Shown here piece by piece: positions 19,048 through 29,200 of a DNA stretch of 44,796 nt (the first letter of the stretch is position 1; every line of letters begins with the position of its first letter). Where the stretch lies: assembly GCA_016783645.1 (NCBI GenBank), contig JADHWD010000003.1, forward strand, positions 1 to 44,796, in the 5' to 3' direction. The stretch comes from a bacterium. GTDB lineage: Bacteria; Electryoneota; Tariuqbacteria; Tariuqbacterales; JADHWD01. The position numbers were made by a program, and so were the translations under genes. Under the pieces are notes generated by a model that saw nothing but the letters and a program-made list of their open reading frames with translations, ran no database searches and was not told the origin of the DNA.

Positions 19048-19122
19048 TGGTGTCGACTCTCCGCAGTCGACACCATACATAATAATAACAATGTCTTAGT
19101 GTCATGCGGGGACGCATGACAC
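19048..19122. repeat. Composite of two hairpins (gtcgac type + GTGTCATGCG-GGGA-CGCATGACAC), copy 1
   Basis: Near-identical composite at 44681-44755. Confidence 0.93.
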
Positions 19123-19357
19123 CACCAGGAACTGTGCTGGCAGGCGTCCTCGCCTGCCAGTAATCCTATTTTCATGCTTCGGGGTGCGCCGGAGGCGCAT
19201 GAGGGTTTACTCTGAAAATAGGGTTTAGGGGCTGGGGTCTAGGGTCTAGTACCTTGTTCCGGCAGGTCTTGTCCCGCCCTTATGTCTATAATTTACAAGC
19301 ATAAGGTATCGACTGCGGAGAGTCGACACCACCTAACAGTATTCCCGATATGTTCTT

Positions 19358-19421
19358 GTAGGGGCGAAGCATTTTTCCAACATCGTAGCATATACATCGC
19401 TTCCCAAAATGCTTCGCCCTT
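19358..19421. repeat. Inverted repeat GTAGGGGCGAAGCATTTT...AAAATGCTTCGCCCTTA
   Basis: Related copies at 24500-24566 and 2611-2679; half copy at about 36210. Confidence 0.92.
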
Positions 19422-19601
19422 ATTCGGCTCAATCATCGTACTCCCCGGCAGGTTACAGGCTTCGCCCTTGAAACCTGCCGGGAACAAATCTGATTTCGTT
19501 TAATTCGTTCAATTCGTTGTGAATCTTTATCTAAATTCCCGCGCCGGAGCATTAGGAACGAGAAAATTATTCATCATTCTTAATTCTCTATTTTCTATTC
19601 T

Positions 19602-21428
19602 TCAAATAACTTTCTTCTCCTTCGCCCAGTCGTAGAACTCTTTGATTAAAAGGAACACACCTTCGGTGCGGGTCAAATCCCCTTTGCCTTTGCGGATATG
19701 AGAAGCGATTTTATCGATACTGAGTTCCTCATCGGGGGAAAACTGGCGGAAAAATACTTTTAATTCTTCATCCTCGCCCGCCGCTTTCAATAAATTGCGG
19801 GTGATATTGGGATTATCCGCTTTATCTCGGATGCGGTGATCTCTTGAAGCGACCGCCTTCAGCATAGTTTCCATCCGATGCTTGTAAGTATGCTCCCGCA
19901 GAACTCGAAGGCGCGCCGCTTCCGCCATCGCCGACGCCTTATCGGGATTCTCCCAGTAATATTTCATCTTTTTCCGCAGTTCACTGATATCCCTGAAAGT
20001 ATCGATTTCCCGGCCGATATCGAACAACTCTCCCAATTCCGAGCGGGGATCGACTAATTGAAACGCGCCGCAGGCGGCGATTTCAAAGGTCCTGGGATTC
20101 ACAAAATCACCCTGTGGATTGACCCCGTTGTGATATGAAGAAGAATGCAGATTGATATTTATTTTCGATGCGTTGAATATTTTCACGCTGTCTTCGGTGG
20201 AAATACGCTCGGCGCTGCGCTGAATCAGCCGTCCCAGCGCCGAACGGGGATTCCATTCACTGCCCCATATCTTGAAGTCTTCTTCAAGCAGTTGTAAAAA
20301 GAAATGCTGGCGGTTATAGTAACCCGCGCCCGCGAAAGATAATGCGCTGCCATATTCAACTTGTTCCTCCGGCGGTAATTTCAAAGGTTTATGAACTTCC
20401 GGGTCGGCGGCAAGGGGCAGGTAATGGTAATTCTTCACGCCCATCCCTTCCAATTGCCGGATGAATTCACCTCTTTGGATGATGAAAAAATGGTCGTAGA
20501 AGGGAGCGAACTTTTTCCAGTAAGTGAACAGCCGGAAATCCTCCATGAACCAGAAGGCGGTGGGGATGTTCAACTGGCGGAATTCGGTCAGGGTTTCGGT
20601 GGTGAAAGGCGACTGCGCAATTCCGAATACCAAATCCGGCTTCCATTCAAAGGCTTTGGCTAATACCAATTCCGCCACGAACATGGTGAATAATCCCCGC
20701 AGTTTCCCCTGATGCTCTTCATTGGAAGTCACCTCTTTTATCGATTTGAAAGCGGGATAATAGAAACTGGAATCGAACATCAGCACTTCATGCCCCATCT
20801 CTTCCAGCGCCTTTTTACAATAACCGGCGATCGGCAGGGAGCCGCCGTACAGCGGACTGGGAAGTAATATTTTCAAACCGCGGGGAACTTCACATTCTTC
20901 TAAAGGAGTTTCTGTTTCCGAAGATTCCGCTTCACCCAATGAATCATAGAACCGGCGGTTCAGTTTGACAGAGGGGCTGTGTTCAATATAGTGGATATCA
21001 TGGGGAACGGCATGTTTCCTGAAAAACGCTTGCAAATGGCTGGGAGACTGCCCGGCGAAAACTAGCACATTCTCCAATAATCCGCTTAAATCTCTATTTT
21101 CACACGCAATCCGTAGAATATTAATATCCGCTTCAACAATAACCGGCCGAAATCCCCGCTGTTTTAGAGCTTCCGGCAGATAGCCTAATCCGAATCCCTT
21201 GACTAACATCCATCCCGGTGGTATATTTATCTTTTCCGCCAGCCGTTCCGCTTCCCGGGCGGGATTATAGGAACTGTGCAGTAATATATTTCCGGCTTTA
21301 AGCGTCATATCACCGTTACGGGCGGTGATAAGCTGATATTCGCCGGTTGATTCGGCTTTGACTATTCTATCCGCTAATTCCCGGTTATTCTTTGCGATAG
21401 CTTCGAGGTTTTTCTGCAGGTAGTTCAT
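19602..21428 (-). CDS. Maf-like N-terminal region fused to a CgeB-like glycosyltransferase
   Basis: ORF trimmed from 21518 to MNYLQKNLEAIAKNNREL (start 21428). Maf-like LLHSSYNPAREAERLAEK...LVKGFGLGYLPEAL; then LKILLPSPLYGGSLPIAGYCKKALEEMGHEV...FEIAACGAFQLVDPRSELGELFD (CgeB). Confidence 0.75.
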   Translation of the reverse strand: MNYLQKNLEAIAKNNRELADRIVKAESTGEYQLITARNGDMTLKAGNILLHSSYNPAREAERLAEKINIPPGWMLVKGFGLGYLPEALKQRGFRPVIVEADINILRIACENRDLSGLLENVLVFAGQSPSHLQAFFRKHAVPHDIHYIEHSPSVKLNRRFYDSLGEAESSETETPLEECEVPRGLKILLPSPLYGGSLPIAGYCKKALEEMGHEVLMFDSSFYYPAFKSIKEVTSNEEHQGKLRGLFTMFVAELVLAKAFEWKPDLVFGIAQSPFTTETLTEFRQLNIPTAFWFMEDFRLFTYWKKFAPFYDHFFIIQRGEFIRQLEGMGVKNYHYLPLAADPEVHKPLKLPPEEQVEYGSALSFAGAGYYNRQHFFLQLLEEDFKIWGSEWNPRSALGRLIQRSAERISTEDSVKIFNASKININLHSSSYHNGVNPQGDFVNPRTFEIAACGAFQLVDPRSELGELFDIGREIDTFRDISELRKKMKYYWENPDKASAMAEAARLRVLREHTYKHRMETMLKAVASRDHRIRDKADNPNITRNLLKAAGEDEELKVFFRQFSPDEELSIDKIASHIRKGKGDLTRTEGVFLLIKEFYDWAKEKKVI

Positions 21429-21686
21429 GATATTATTGTGTGAATTTTGGTTTTTTCGATTTGTATGCATTCCCACGCTGGAGCATGGGAACGAGAGAAA
21501 CCGCCTCTGCACCGTCATTCCCGCAAGCCCGCTGTAAGCGGGCGCGCCGGGAATCTAATTGTAACACCAAACCGATTCCGGACAAGCCGGAATGACATTA
21601 TGGTATTTTGGTATGCATTCCCACGCAGGAGCGTGGGAACGAGTGCAAAAACACTTCGATATTCCTTGTTCGATATTCGATATTCT

Positions 21687-24428
21687 TCAGCTTTTCCCAT
21701 CCGCCGCCAGATTCACCTTTTCCAACATTCTAATAATGCTCCTGTTGCCGGGATTATTTTTCAGAAATTCATTCAGATAATGTTTTGCGCCGGTATAATC
21801 CTTCGCCTTGTAAAGGGCTCGGCCGATATCCCGCATAATCTTCCCGTCTTCATCGCCCAGCGCCATAGCGGCGGTATATTCCTCCGCAGCCTTGTTGAGA
21901 TGTCCCTGATGTTCCAAACAGCGGCCTAAAGTGAGATGCGCTTCCCGCCTAATTTCATTCACCGCAATAGGATATTCACCGGTATGAAGTTCACAGTTGA
22001 AAAACCGCTCCAGCTGATTGCGGCATTCGGAATATAACTGCTCTTTGAAATAATTCATCGCCAGGCAGAATATTCCCAAAGCCGAATCCGGCCGCTCTTT
22101 CAATAGTATCTGTAATAATTTTAATGCAGTTTTATAATCATCGAACTGCTGAAAAATCTGAGATAATTTCATTAATGTTAATTCATACAATTCCGGACAC
22201 TCCTGAGCGGCGGAAATTGAAAATGCGGTTTTTTTCAGATGCTCCACCGCTTCAAGCTCCTGCCCTAAATACAGATGAAACCGCGCAGCGCTGTCGTTCA
22301 AATAGTTGTCGTAAATATCGGCTTTTAATTCTTTCTCGATCAATTCCAAATTGCGTCTGCATTTCAACATGAATTGTGAATCTTCAATATACCCGGTGTG
22401 AGAAATCGTGAAAGAGGCTTCCTCAATTTGAAATCTGTTCAAATCGACCGGCAATTTCTCCATCACCTTCCCGCTGAACTTAAAAGCCGGCGAGTTAGGG
22501 AATACTCTGTATCGATAACATACCTCCTTAGTCCTCTCATCGGAAACTTTAACTTTAAATACTGTTTTTTTCTTCCCGCGTAACCGCTTTTTAAAGGATT
22601 CCAAATCCTCCCGGTCGATTCTTTCATCGGCGTCGAGTATCAAGATGAATCTGCCTGCAGCCTTCTCCTGCGCGAGATTTCTCGCTTGGGAAAAATCGTC
22701 TTCCCAGGTGATGGATATCACTTCAGCGCCGTATCCGCCTGCAATATTTATGGTGTTATCCAGCGAACCGGTGTCCGCCACTATTATCTGATCGGGGATT
22801 CCCTGTATGGATGACAACAATTTCTCCAGGTTCTCCTCTTCATCCCGCGCGATAATACACAATGAGAGTAAAATATTCTTTCGTTTTTCATCCGCGCTGT
22901 TCAATGTGGCGTAAGCGGAATATTCGGCTTTTTCGATTTTTTCAAAAGATATTTTCAATCCGCCGGCGAAATAAGCCTGCAAAGCCTGGTCGGGCGCATG
23001 ATTATCCATCAACAAATCGCCGACCTTCTCCCAATTGGCACGGTTTAACTGTGCGGCTCTGAAGTAATGTTCCAAAGCGCTCCAGAACTGCATGGGAAAC
23101 TCCATCTGCATCAATCCCGGCATCAAATCCTCTCCTGAATTCCGCAGGACATCACCCCAGAACAGATGAAAATCTTCGCTTCCCGGTTTGCGGTGTATCC
23201 CGTTGAATACATTGCCGGATACGCATTGTTCGGCTTGGGAAAGGCATTCTCCGGCTTCTGCATCCGCGCCCATCTTATTCAATGATATTCCTTGAAATAA
23301 AGGAGCGTGAAAATCGGAATCACTATCCGAAGCCGCTAATCGGAAAAACCTCTGCGCCTCAAAATGCTCCCCCCGGAATTCGCACAATTTTCCCAGATTC
23401 AATAAAGTGCGGCGGTCAATTTTAATATCCAGCGATTTTAAAAGTAATGATTCCGCTCTATTGAAAGCCGAGAGATCTTTATCCGGCCATTTCACTCCGT
23501 AATATAACAGCGCTTCACCCGCGCCGGACAGTTTCTCCCATTCCGGTGTCCGGTTAATCCCTGGATTACCTGCTAACATATTCATAAGCTGTTCCGCCCG
23601 GCGCTTCAATGAATGTTCACGCCGGACGAGTTCACAAGACGCGGCGGCGATATTATTCAGTTCATCTTCACGCTTTAAATAACTGCTGATCTTGTTCAAA
23701 AGATTGTCCGGATTATAGGTCAACAGGTGTATCCCGTCTTGGAATAATCTGTCCAATCCCGAAGCGGTATCCTCAGTCAAGACCACAGTATTGCACGCCA
23801 TCGCTTCCAACAATCTTAAATTCACTGCGGGAAATAAGGTCTCATTGAGAACCATCCGGCTCTGAGAATATACCTGCGCCACTTCAAAAACGGAAAGATA
23901 CGGATCACCGTCGAAAATATTGAAATCGAAATTCTCTTCCAGCGCTTTCAAGATATTTTCTCTTTTGCCCCGCGTTCCCATATTACGGTTACCGACAAAA
24001 GCAATATCGTATTTCTTAGGCGCTTTGAATGGACGGTAGATATCGGTGTCCGCCGCTAAAGGAAACCATTGCTCATTCACACTGGTTTTTTTCAATCTTT
24101 CGGCTTCCGGCTGTTGATCGGTCAATACCAAATCGAATAATTTCGCATAAGGCGTCTGCCAGAACCGGTTGATAGTGGAATCGATGAAATAAGCGGCGGA
24201 GGGGATTCCGCAGGTCTCCAATCCTGACGGAAGAAACCGCTCCAAAGAATCCATGAAGATAATCCAATCGGGACGAAATCCCGCTCTATCCAGAACATTA
24301 TCGATAGTATAATCCTGAGGCGCTAAAACATGGCCGCAGTCTTCCTGCAGTCCTGCGCAGGCCACCTCTGCACCCATCTCCCGCAGTTCATCCTGCAGAT
24401 AGGGATAGTTTAACAGGATTATCTTCAT
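21687..24428 (-). CDS. CgeB-like glycosyltransferase + GT2 glycosyltransferase + TPR repeats
   Basis: 913 aa; MKIILLNYPYLQDELREMGAEVACAGL...LRLLEAMACNTVVLTED (CgeB-like), LSLCIIARDEEENLEKLLSSIQGIPDQIIVADTGSLDNT...ILDADERI (GT2), C-terminal TPR pattern. Confidence 0.86.
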   Translation of the reverse strand: MKIILLNYPYLQDELREMGAEVACAGLQEDCGHVLAPQDYTIDNVLDRAGFRPDWIIFMDSLERFLPSGLETCGIPSAAYFIDSTINRFWQTPYAKLFDLVLTDQQPEAERLKKTSVNEQWFPLAADTDIYRPFKAPKKYDIAFVGNRNMGTRGKRENILKALEENFDFNIFDGDPYLSVFEVAQVYSQSRMVLNETLFPAVNLRLLEAMACNTVVLTEDTASGLDRLFQDGIHLLTYNPDNLLNKISSYLKREDELNNIAAASCELVRREHSLKRRAEQLMNMLAGNPGINRTPEWEKLSGAGEALLYYGVKWPDKDLSAFNRAESLLLKSLDIKIDRRTLLNLGKLCEFRGEHFEAQRFFRLAASDSDSDFHAPLFQGISLNKMGADAEAGECLSQAEQCVSGNVFNGIHRKPGSEDFHLFWGDVLRNSGEDLMPGLMQMEFPMQFWSALEHYFRAAQLNRANWEKVGDLLMDNHAPDQALQAYFAGGLKISFEKIEKAEYSAYATLNSADEKRKNILLSLCIIARDEEENLEKLLSSIQGIPDQIIVADTGSLDNTINIAGGYGAEVISITWEDDFSQARNLAQEKAAGRFILILDADERIDREDLESFKKRLRGKKKTVFKVKVSDERTKEVCYRYRVFPNSPAFKFSGKVMEKLPVDLNRFQIEEASFTISHTGYIEDSQFMLKCRRNLELIEKELKADIYDNYLNDSAARFHLYLGQELEAVEHLKKTAFSISAAQECPELYELTLMKLSQIFQQFDDYKTALKLLQILLKERPDSALGIFCLAMNYFKEQLYSECRNQLERFFNCELHTGEYPIAVNEIRREAHLTLGRCLEHQGHLNKAAEEYTAAMALGDEDGKIMRDIGRALYKAKDYTGAKHYLNEFLKNNPGNRSIIRMLEKVNLAADGKS

Positions 24429-24499
24429 GATTATTTTCCTTGAAAAAAGTTACAAGTAACAAGTTGCAAGTAACAAGAATTAATCGTTTCTGTGCTGAA

Positions 24500-24566
24500 G
24501 TAGGGGCGAAGCATTTTCACCATCGGCGCCGCATATCCATCATCTTCCCAAAATGCTTCGCCCTTA
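24500..24566. repeat. Inverted repeat GTAGGGGCGAAGCATTTT...AAAATGCTTCGCCCTTA
   Basis: Same arms as 19358-19421 with a related central segment (cgcatatccatc / agcatatacatc). Confidence 0.92.
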
Positions 24567-24806
24567 CATCATGTGATTTATATCTTAATTCGGTTATCCA
24601 GTTTGTTCAGCCAATTTATTGGGCAGGTTACAAACCTGCCCCTACCAAAGGTTATTGTAGGGGCGGGTTTTTAACCCGCCCTTAATGAATAATAAGATTT
24701 CCTGACCTAAATGGATAACCGGTATCTTAATGAAGCGCTTATGGGGTGGACGGTGTCCGCCCTTACCATAGTTGACAATTTTCGCAAGGGCAAACGCCGT
24801 TTGCCC

Positions 24807-26222
24807 CTACACAGGTATATTCTTAATATATTCAACCGCGGTAGTAATCTGCCTTTCAGCCTCCGCCTCTCCTTCATCCGCCTTCACCATCAGATAATGA
24901 TTGGCTAAGGGCAGAGTCAAAGGATCTTTCGCTAATTCGCTTATCAGCCTTTCAAACTTTACGCTGTTCATTCGGCTTGACGGTTTATATCCTGTCTTCC
25001 CATTCCCGCTCAATAATTCAGTCCATAATCCCCGGTAAAATCCCGCTGAATCATACCAGCCTTCATTCAAGACATCATAAGTCTGTCCCGATTCATCGTA
25101 CCTTGATTTGCATAGTAGGACATCCTTCGGAATTTCAATCTCAGAAATCCGGTCTACATCATCTTCAAGAATACTCAAAGCGGTTTCCGCGGCGAATCCC
25201 GGCGGTATCATATTCCTGCAGGTGATTTCATTCCCGCAGGCGGGTTCATCCTCCCGGCAGGGCGCGCAATAGGGATAAGCCTGAATCACGATATGGCCGT
25301 CCCCTAAAGGTCCCGTTTCGTGTACTTGTGCGGAAGCGAAAAACAATCCTAATGTCCGCGTCCCCGCCGCCGCCGCTAACTGCAAAGGTCCCGAATCCGC
25401 TCCGATGAACAGATCCGATGATGCTAACACCCCGGCAAGTTCTGCGATAGTGGTCTGTCCGCTTAAATCCAATATTTCTATATTCTTAGGAAGCGATTTA
25501 ATAATAGCGGTGTTTTCAGTCCGGTCAGTTCCTATGAGGATGAACGCCGGGGATATTTTCCGTGAAAGAATAGTGATTAAATCGATGTATTTTTCATCAC
25601 CCCACCGCCGGATCTCCGCTCCGGCGCCGGGATGAACCGCTATGATATGCTCAAAGCCTTTATTTCTTATCGGATTGATAAATCTCCCTGCGAAGTCCCC
25701 GCCTGACTCGGCAACCTTCCATAGAGGATGCGGCAAAGGATACAGTTTTCCCGCATGTTGGCGGAAAATATCTGCTATATGGATGCGGGCGAAACGGCGG
25801 TGATGCCCTTGATTGAACAGCAGGCGCATATAGGGTGGATAACGGAAATCCCCGCTTTTACCGGCGGGGATGAAGCCCTTAACCTCCCTCGCATTAATTT
25901 GACTCAATATCAGTCCGGATAGAGTCGAGCGGTTGAGATTATAAACAATATCATAGCAATCTTCCCGCAGGGGCTTCATCTGTTCATCGAATTCCCTGAA
26001 TATCGCGGTTAAATCCCCGTTGAATTTCCTCCCCGCCATAGCGGGAAAATCGATGGGTATCATCTTGTCAACCGGGATGGAATCGATTGGTATTTCCTTC
26101 AGTCGGGAATCGGCTGCTATGGCCACTTCCCATCCGGCTTCACTTTTCAGGCGGTGCAAGAGCGGCAGAGTCTGGACTAAATCGCCCAGCCGGGCGAGCT
26201 GTATGACCAGCGCCTTCTTCAC
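24807..26222 (-). CDS. GT9-family glycosyltransferase (heptosyltransferase-like)
   Basis: 471 aa; MKKALVIQLARLGDLVQTLPLLHRL; HPGAGAEIRRWGDEKYIDL; LFIGADSGPLQLAAAAGTRTLGLF; CAPCREDEPACGNEITCRNMI. Confidence 0.9.
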   Translation of the reverse strand: MKKALVIQLARLGDLVQTLPLLHRLKSEAGWEVAIAADSRLKEIPIDSIPVDKMIPIDFPAMAGRKFNGDLTAIFREFDEQMKPLREDCYDIVYNLNRSTLSGLILSQINAREVKGFIPAGKSGDFRYPPYMRLLFNQGHHRRFARIHIADIFRQHAGKLYPLPHPLWKVAESGGDFAGRFINPIRNKGFEHIIAVHPGAGAEIRRWGDEKYIDLITILSRKISPAFILIGTDRTENTAIIKSLPKNIEILDLSGQTTIAELAGVLASSDLFIGADSGPLQLAAAAGTRTLGLFFASAQVHETGPLGDGHIVIQAYPYCAPCREDEPACGNEITCRNMIPPGFAAETALSILEDDVDRISEIEIPKDVLLCKSRYDESGQTYDVLNEGWYDSAGFYRGLWTELLSGNGKTGYKPSSRMNSVKFERLISELAKDPLTLPLANHYLMVKADEGEAEAERQITTAVEYIKNIPV

Positions 26223-26226
26223 CGCC

Positions 26227-29200
26227 TCATCCTATCTGTTCGATAAGTTCGGCGGCGGGTTGATTATCGGGATGAGACTGCAATATCCGCTGAGCGGTGT
26301 CCCGCGCCCCGGCTCTATCGCCCTGCGCCAATTTGATACCCGCTAAAGTGAACAGCGCTTCGATATTGTCCGGATTGATTTCCAAATATTTCTCAAGATG
26401 CCGTTTGGGATTATCCCAATCGTTGATCCGGTGTCCGGCGCGCACTGACAACATTAACGCCTGCAGGTTCTCAGGATTGAGCGTTAGCGTTTCATCGAAT
26501 TCCAGCGCCGCCCGCCCCGCGTTATCCTGCTCCAGATATAATATGCCCAATCCCAGATGCGCCTTTTCGGAAGCGGGATTCATCTTCAAAGCCGTCTTCA
26601 AATACCGTTCAGCGGTTTGATAATCCTTGCGCAGGAGGCATGCCGAACCCAATCCCAGATAAGGCTTCTCCGAATCCGGCTTGTATTCATGCGCCTTGTG
26701 ATAACAGGACTCCGCTTCCTCCAGCTTGCCCTGCTTCAATAGGCAGTGCCCCATCAAACGCTGGATATCGAAATCGTAATGCCCGTTGATACCGGGCATC
26801 TCTTTAAGAAGATCAATAGTCGCCAATGCCTTTTCGCATTTATTCAGTTTCTCCAATATTTCCGCTAATAGCACTAAAGTTTCACCCTCCGGCTGAATAT
26901 CCACCGATTTTTCCACATATTCATGAGCTTCTTTGAATTTTCCGCGCAGGAACAAGACTCGGCCCATCGCCGCTAAAGCTTTATGGTCAGAGGGAAAACC
27001 CTGTAATTTTTTTTGCAGGAGATCCTCCGCCTTAAGGTAATCCCTGCTTTCGATCAGCTTATTCACTTCCTCCAAAGCGTCAGCTTCCTCGAATTTCCAG
27101 TCATCATCCAGCTTCAGCGGGGCTTTAATCTCGAATCTTTTTTCGCTGTCCTCCTGATTGATCTTCAACCGTTTCAGCATAACGGAACCTCGCGGATCGC
27201 CTTCCGCCGCGAGTAAGCCTCCAGCCACCGATAACGCTTCCAACCTGTCAGGGGCGATATTCAACACCTTCAGATAATTATCCAGCGATGTCTTCATATC
27301 TCCCGCGCTTCTATGTTTTACAGCCTCATCCATCAATCGTTCGATTCCGCCATGCTCTTCGACGGCTTCACGATACACCTCGATTGTCTCTTTTGCCGCG
27401 CGTTCCCAGGTGAACTGCGATACTAAACGCTTCAATTCCGGATTCACCGGCTGGGACAAGGCTTTAATAACCGCTTCCCGGATAGTTTCCGGCTTATCCG
27501 GTTCGCAGTAATGGACATGTCCGCCCAGATAGTCTTTGATACAGCCCCAGGAGGATGCGGCAATATTACATCCGTAATAAGCCGCTTCCAAAGTCACTAA
27601 TCCCGGCAGTTCGTACCAGCTGGGTAATGCGTGGACTTTCGCCGCTTTGTAAGCGGATACCAGCATCTCGTCACTCAATCTGTCGAGGAATACTGTCTGT
27701 CCTCTGCGCTTGAACCTCTGGCACATCTCAGCGTACTTCGGCTGATAGGTGAATCCGCCGCTGGCGAATACTACCGGTATATCGTCATCTTCCAAAGCTT
27801 TCAACAACATCAACTGGTTCTTGCGCGATTCGATCCTCCCTACGCACAGGACGAAATCTTTAAGTCCGGTATCCCGGATGAACAATTCCGGGCTCACATC
27901 TATATCTTTGATATTACAGCCGTATTTAACGGGTTTTATTCTGCGGGCGAAGGGATAATCCCGTCTGATATGTTCAGCTTCGGTTTCTCCGCAGGGCATC
28001 AAAGCCGCCGCCTGACGGACCGTAAAACTGTTTTCCGCTATAGGATGGGGCTTAATCAAGTGCAGTCTCGCTAATTTCTCCTCCATGAATCCCTCCGGCT
28101 GTCCCTTGTCAAGATATTCCTTGAACAAAGCCGCCGCTTTTAGAGATTTATAAAGGTATCCTTCAAGGTCTTCATAAAGCGTGGTGACCACGAAGGGCTT
28201 CTTTTCCCGCATGGCGTTCTGCGCTATCATCTTGACCATTTCCGGCAGGACGAAATTGAAAGCGTGGACAACATCGTAATCTTTCAACGATTCCAGCCTG
28301 AAACCGAAATCGACCTTGACGCCTAATCTCTCCAGTCCTCCTTTGAGATTCTGCATCACAATGGTATCTCCGCCGGGAGCCTCCAAGGTATTGGGGCGGT
28401 TCTGCATCAGAATCCTCAAAGGTCGATCCTTCCGGGATTTAATCACTAAAGGCGCTTCTATACTCCGTTTGAAATCAATATTAGGATTAAGAGCTTTGAC
28501 CGCTGCATCAATCTGATGTTCAATCGTCCAATTATTCATTATATCTTTGCGGGCTTTGACGCCTTTATTTGCCGCCTCTTCGCGGTTATCATAAACATGG
28601 CGCATCAATTCAGCGGTGTGTTCCAGCGAAGGGATGCCCCAGGAAGTGCCTAAATAGACCGGATTATCGGTCAACTGCTCTTCGTCCACCGATTCCGTGC
28701 CCAATTTATCTATCAGATAAGAGTTATCATCGTTCATGAAATCGAGGTGAGCGCTGAAACGGGTGGCTAATACTGGCAGGCTCATCGCCATCGCCTCCAT
28801 ATAGGGCAGACCCCATCCTTCGCCGCGGGTGGGCAAAACATAAGCCTGGCAGGCTTTAAATAAAGACGGCATATTCTTTTCGGAAATCCTCTCGGAGACC
28901 ACCGCGATACGGGGTATTTGATTGATGTCGTATCCCAGATGCGCCACATATTTGCGGATTCTATCCTCAATCGATGAACCATCGGAATGATAGGCGCGGA
29001 TCACCAAAGCCGCATCATCGTCTTTAGTGAACGCCTTCAAATAAGCCTGCAGGAGAATATCCCATCCTTTGCGCTTCGACCATTGGAAATTAGCCAGGAA
29101 ATTGAAGCCCTTGATACCGGGAATCAGCATGGGAACGACTTTATCAGGATTATAAACTTCGATATCGATACCGATAGGGACAATTTTAATCTTCTCTTTA

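Noticed and set aside
19008-19175. N-terminal extension of the GT9 protein in the ORF track
   Set aside because: Encoded by intergenic repeat; the GT9 N-terminus MRILIINFTRMGDLL starts at 19007
27631-28074. 147-aa plus-strand ORF
   Set aside because: Antisense to the second GT4 domain of the 1528-aa protein
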